Source: Coffea arabica
Lineage: Eukaryota; Streptophyta; Magnoliopsida; Gentianales; Rubiaceae
NCBI RefSeq assembly: GCF_036785885.1
Contig: NC_092320.1
Location: forward strand, 10,913,557-10,977,556
Direction of reading: 5' to 3'
DNA: 64,000 nt
Made by a program: the position numbers and the translations under genes. The notes under the pieces are model-generated. The model saw only the letters and a list, made by a program, of their open reading frames with translations. It was not told the origin of the DNA and ran no database searches. Positions 60,207-64,000 of this stretch are shown piece by piece. Every line of letters starts with the position of its first letter. The stretch's first letter is position 1.

Positions 60207-62397
60207 CCATTAATGATTTCCGTCTTTGTTCATTTATACTACATGATATAGATCTCCATTCAGCTTACCATTTTACAAAATTTTGAATAAATGGAATCTT
60301 ATTCTTTATTAGTTTCAAAATCTTGCTCTTTATGGAGGTTTCAACTGGAGGTGGTAAAATGGTTAATTGGAATAAATCCTAAGTAGTTCATGAATTCAAT
60401 AGATCCAATCTGCTTCGGACTCAAGACGGATTAAAATATAAATTTGCTATTTTTTTTATTCGATCAAAAATAAAATAAAATAAAATGGAGATATGAAAAT
60501 TTTATGAGAATTCCTTCTAGATAATAGACGTCTATGTAAGGTTTCTGCTCAAGAGTTTACAGATACTCATAATTAATTGTTATAATTGAAATGGAGTCAC
60601 CCCAATTAGTAGATGGATGTTAACGATTTGGAATTTAATGGGTATTGATTACCCGTTAAATCCATTTAATTTGATACTTTCAACCCCTTTGATATGATAT
60701 AATACTATCCTAGCCTCCCCCGCTGGCTGCTGCAGCCCATTGTTTTCGCTTTCCAATTTTTTCTTTTTAAAACACATCAGCTATTCCTTTTCTCTTTCTT
60801 TTTTTTTGTTTTTTTAAATTTTTTCCCTTGTAAAATAAATGAATATTACACTACTCTTATAGTCTTGTAGTATTTTAACAATTTCATTTTTTAGAGGGAG
60901 GGATGGGTTGGGTGGTTTGGAAGGGGAGAATATAAATGAGAGGTCTGAGGGTACATTAAAAAAAAAAAAAAAAACCTACTTTTGAATTTCTTGACCCGTA
61001 AATTCTAGTTTCATTTCAATTGTATTTTTCAGATGTGGCTCTTGAGAAAATAATAGTTGTGTAATTCTTATTGATGTAACGTGGCATAGAAGAAAAACGT
61101 AATTAAAATAATAAAACATTAATTGAAAATTATATTCTAAATATAGATTGGACACTTAAGACATGCGATGTTTTTCTAAAAGATCTCGTATTTACTTCTC
61201 CTTTTACTTCTTCTTTTGGGGTTTGGAGTCTAAATTTGGTGTATACTTTGTCATTTAAACTTTCTCTCAGACAATATATATGTTCGTTCCTCTAATGTTA
61301 TATTTCTAGTTTTTTAACAACGCCGCTTTTGTCTTTTTTGGCTCGAAAAATTCCTGTTTCATTTCAATTGCATATTTTAGAAGCAAGTTTAGGAAAATAG
61401 TACTGGAATTCTCTCAAGTTAACGTACAAATAACTTATAGGAAGAGAGTGTCTACTGTCTACGTCTCCTTTTCCTTTTCCTTTTCTTTTTATATGGGAAC
61501 CTGAATTTGGGAGAGAATTACTTTGTCTTTTAAGCGTATCTATTTATTTTTTAGTTGTTTTTCAAAAAAGTTAATTTGGAATTTGAACTAATTTTGTGGA
61601 CGTGGTTAAATTACCATACAATAGTGGTTTCTGTCAACTACCTAGTCAATTTTGAAATGGGTGATGTTTATGTAACCCAAACCAAAAAAAAAAAAAAAAA
61701 AAAAAAAAACCCCAAACAGAGTCGTAAATTTTTTTCATTAAAGGATGTTAATGGATTATTCACTAAAAACCAGGATAGTCATTAGCTTCCGTTTAAGGTT
61801 TTGGATAAATCCATAGCCAATTAAGGCACCGCTGGGACTGATGGAAAGAGAAGGAAAGTAAAGAAGACAGCTGCAGTGAAAAAGAAAACAAAGGAAATCA
61901 GAATCCATTCATCTTTTTTGGATTATGAAAGTAAAGAAAAGTAAGCTATCACGAGTTAGTTACATTTTCATCCCTAATTTAAAAGTCAATTTATCAATGC
62001 ATAAAAAAAATTTAGAAAATTTCACAATTTGCATTAATTTTGGTATCTTTCCTTCGTTTACGCCCACTTTTGGACAGCAACCAAGCCGACAAAAAATAAC
62101 TAAATCTTATTCTTTCCTTTCCATTTTTTAAAAAACCAATTCAAATATAAAAAACCTTATTCCACCATTTCATTTCATTTCTTTTCCTTTCCCTCCTATT
62201 CCCTCGAAACAAACTGAGCCTAAGTGAGATGGATACGAATTAATGGTTTAATGGATTTGGATCAAAATTGCCACCTCTTTTTTAAATATTTCCATCAATG
62301 ATTTCCGTCTTTATTCATTTATAGATGATAACAGGTCTCCATTCAGCTTACCATTTTACAAAATTTTGAATAAATAGAATCTTAATCTTTTTATTAT
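60207..62397. repeat. Dispersed 105-bp direct repeat pair
   Basis: Segments at 60207-60310 and 62292-62397 share AATGATTTCCGTCTTT, then CTCCATTCAGCTTACCATTT and TACAAAATTTTGAATAAAT in the same order, with scattered differences. The coordinates given span both copies and the DNA between. This is either a piece of an older segmental duplication or a small unnamed repeat. Confidence 0.6.
60895..60975 (+). mobile_element. Shortened SINE-like copy
   Basis: The sequence aligns loosely with the SINE at 55372-55470 (GATGGGTTGGGT, then AAATGAGAGGTCTGAGGGT, then TACATT and a 16-base A run). The B box is missing, replaced by a short gap. It is therefore a truncated or decayed relative. Confidence 0.4.
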
Positions 62398-63169
62398 ATC
62401 AGGGAGCGATTTCCACCAGGTGTGAAAAACAAGAACCCATATGCGGCTTGGTTTGCATTCGTGGCCACTGACCATAAATTTTTATGACCCCCCCCCCAAA
62501 ACACCAAACTTAACAAGAAGGTTTGAATGATTATATATATTGCATAGGCTTGTTCATTCGAAGCTATGCCAGTTCCAGGGGCCGAGACAATTCTGCAGAA
62601 ACAGCCTGCAAATTGCAGTGCCCCTCCAGCGCTTGAACGTTGTTATCTATAGCTACCAGCCAAAGCATTATTAATTACTGGAGTGGAGACAATTGTACAA
62701 AACCAAAGTTATCTTCATAGCTTGTGAGCATATGGGCTGCTAATTATGGCTGTCGTTACCAAACTTATAGCTGATTAATTTGCCTGTAAGTCCATGGTTT
62801 TACATGTATATGTCCTTCAGGTTACCGTACCATCAACATTTTCGTAACTCTATCATCGTAGTCCTTTCCTCTCTTTTGTTATTTTTTCTTTCAGAGGTAA
62901 ATAGTTGATCATATGTGGTAAACCCACCCACAAAAAAAAAAATAAAAATAAAAAGCCATTTTCTAATTAATATTCGTTTCGTGTTTATAATTTCTCATTA
63001 CACCAATTTACCCATTGCCGTTAAGCTTTGGAGTTATTACTAATGCTATGATACTATTTGTAAATGTAATCCTGTTCTCTAAATAGATAGGTTTATCTTT
63101 TTTGCCAATCATTAGTTTCATGCACCAAAGGGCATAAACAAATGTCTGTATAACATACGTAGATCCTCT

Positions 63170-63202
63170 TTTTTTTTTTTTTTGGGGGGGGGGGGGGGGG
63201 GG
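63170..63202. repeat. Poly(T)-poly(G) tract
   Basis: About 14 T followed directly by about 19 G on the plus strand, 190 bases upstream of the second GH17 coding region. Simple-sequence DNA that is prone to sequencing error and able to form G-rich structures. Confidence 0.85.
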
Positions 63203-63391
63203 ATGGAGGGGGTAAATTGAGAAATGCAGTCACCATTACAAATGAAATTTTAATTGGTGCTTCTGACTATGATTTCGTTTTTGTGATTTAACAATATTGC
63301 TGTATATTACCAGTCACTAATTGATGTATCTAATTTTTCAGATATCATTCTACTTAGGTAAGACAAGCAAAATATGCATGTAACGGTTCAA

Positions 63392-64000
63392 ATGAAGTCA
63401 TTCTTGCTGATTATATTTCCCATGGTTCTTGCAATCACAACTATGCTGCTCCCAATAGCCATTGCTGGTGACAAAATTGATATAGGCGTTTGTTATGGAA
63501 TGGTAGCGGACAACTTACCTCCTGCCGCAGAAGTCATTGCCCTTTACAAGAAGTATAGCATTGGCAAACTGAGGCTTTTTGATCCAAATCGAGATGCCCT
63601 ACGAGCACTAAAGGGCAGTGATATTGATGTCACATTAGGCGTAAAAAATGAAGATATACCAAACATAGCAGCAAGCGTTGACGGCGCAAGATCATGGTTT
63701 ACGACAAATCTACAGCCTTATACTAATGACATTACATTCGCATTCGTTTCTGTGGGAAATGAGGCCATCCCAGGTGAGTTCGCAGACAGTATTGCACCAG
63801 CCATGAAAAATCTTCAGTCTGTCTTAAGCGATGACAACCTTAATGGTGTAACCGTGACAACATCAGTGTCAACAGCTGTGCTAGGAACTTCCTTTCCGCC
63901 TTCAGCCAGCGTATTCTCAGATGATGCAAAGGGTGCAATTGTCGATGTTCTGAACTTTTTAACCATCAAGGGATCACCTCTGATGGTGAATGTGTACCCT
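63392..64000 (+). CDS. Glucan endo-1,3-beta-glucosidase (GH17), second copy, cut by window end
   Basis: The first 203 codons, all open, of a GH17 enzyme closely related to the gene at 56807. A conventional signal peptide (MKSFLLIIFPMVLAITTMLL, ending near IAIA) precedes GDKIDIGVCYGM. The proton-donor glutamate is present in SVGNEAIPGEF; the nucleophile region lies beyond the window. An ATG at 63375 is followed immediately by TAA, so 63392 is the start. Relative to the first copy there is a short insertion (FPPSASVFSDD against YQFSPE) near residue 175. Short stretches just upstream also match the first gene's upstream sequence, so the pair arose by tandem duplication, with about 5.5 kb now between them. 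Confidence 0.9.
   Translation, partial: MKSFLLIIFPMVLAITTMLLPIAIAGDKIDIGVCYGMVADNLPPAAEVIALYKKYSIGKLRLFDPNRDALRALKGSDIDVTLGVKNEDIPNIAASVDGARSWFTTNLQPYTNDITFAFVSVGNEAIPGEFADSIAPAMKNLQSVLSDDNLNGVTVTTSVSTAVLGTSFPPSASVFSDDAKGAIVDVLNFLTIKGSPLMVNVYP

Larger units (their letters stand above)
59397..63391. other. Gene-free stretch between the two GH17 genes
   Basis: No gene is supported. It holds a segment repeated at 60207-60310 and 62292-62397, a shortened SINE-like copy with A tail (60895-60975), a loosely repeated pair of about 200 bp near 61010-61270 and 61350-61545, a poly(A) run (61684-61709), and a poly(T)-poly(G) tract (63170-63202). The right end should contain the promoter of the second GH17 gene. 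Confidence 0.5.

Overview
The window is nuclear DNA of a flowering plant, probably a eudicot. It is AT-rich, its genes have many short exons with consensus GT-AG introns, the gene families are plant ones (germin-like protein, GH17 beta-1,3-glucanase, plant O-fucosyltransferase family), and the spaces between genes are filled with small non-autonomous transposons. Nothing read here fixes the species.

Layout. (1) 2.2-16.9 kb, minus strand: an 18-coding-exon DENN-domain gene (807 codons) with a 5' UTR intron. (2) 17-32 kb: gene-free DNA holding a decayed hAT-like element (19.4 kb), a complete but internally degraded Ty1/copia element with a perfect 5-bp target duplication (20.2-24.1 kb) and two side-by-side copies of a ~1 kb polypyrimidine/polypurine element (28.0-30.0 kb). 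(3) 32.1-37.5 kb, minus strand: a six-coding-exon gene for a long nuclear-looking protein ending in cysteine-containing leucine-rich repeats, of the rhp7/Rad7-like plant type. (4) 37.7-41.9 kb: a run of MITEs, one hAT MITE with an exact 8-bp duplication, and a candidate Helitron. (5) 45.3-49.7 kb, plus strand: a nine-exon O-fucosyltransferase-family gene (642 residues) with a perfect 146-bp triplication in an intron. (6) 51.2-51.8 kb, minus strand: an intronless germin-like protein. (7) 54.9-55.7 kb: a Tourist-like (PIF/Harbinger) MITE carrying a nested SINE-like insertion. (8) 56.8-57.9 kb and 63.4 kb to the window edge, plus strand: two related GH17 glucanase genes, the second cut by the window end, with more MITE/hAT copies between them.

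The genes do not form a pathway. Three encode apoplastic proteins by their signal peptides (germin-like and the two GH17), one a Golgi-type membrane-anchored transferase, one a Rab-regulator-type DENN protein and one a probable nuclear protein. Exon coordinates were read by hand from splice signals and reading-frame continuity; all multi-exon models close in frame. The notable material is in the mobile DNA: a young-looking LTR element with long-decayed coding DNA, a family of hAT MITEs in three states of decay, and a Helitron candidate that carries a phase-compatible small two-exon reading frame.
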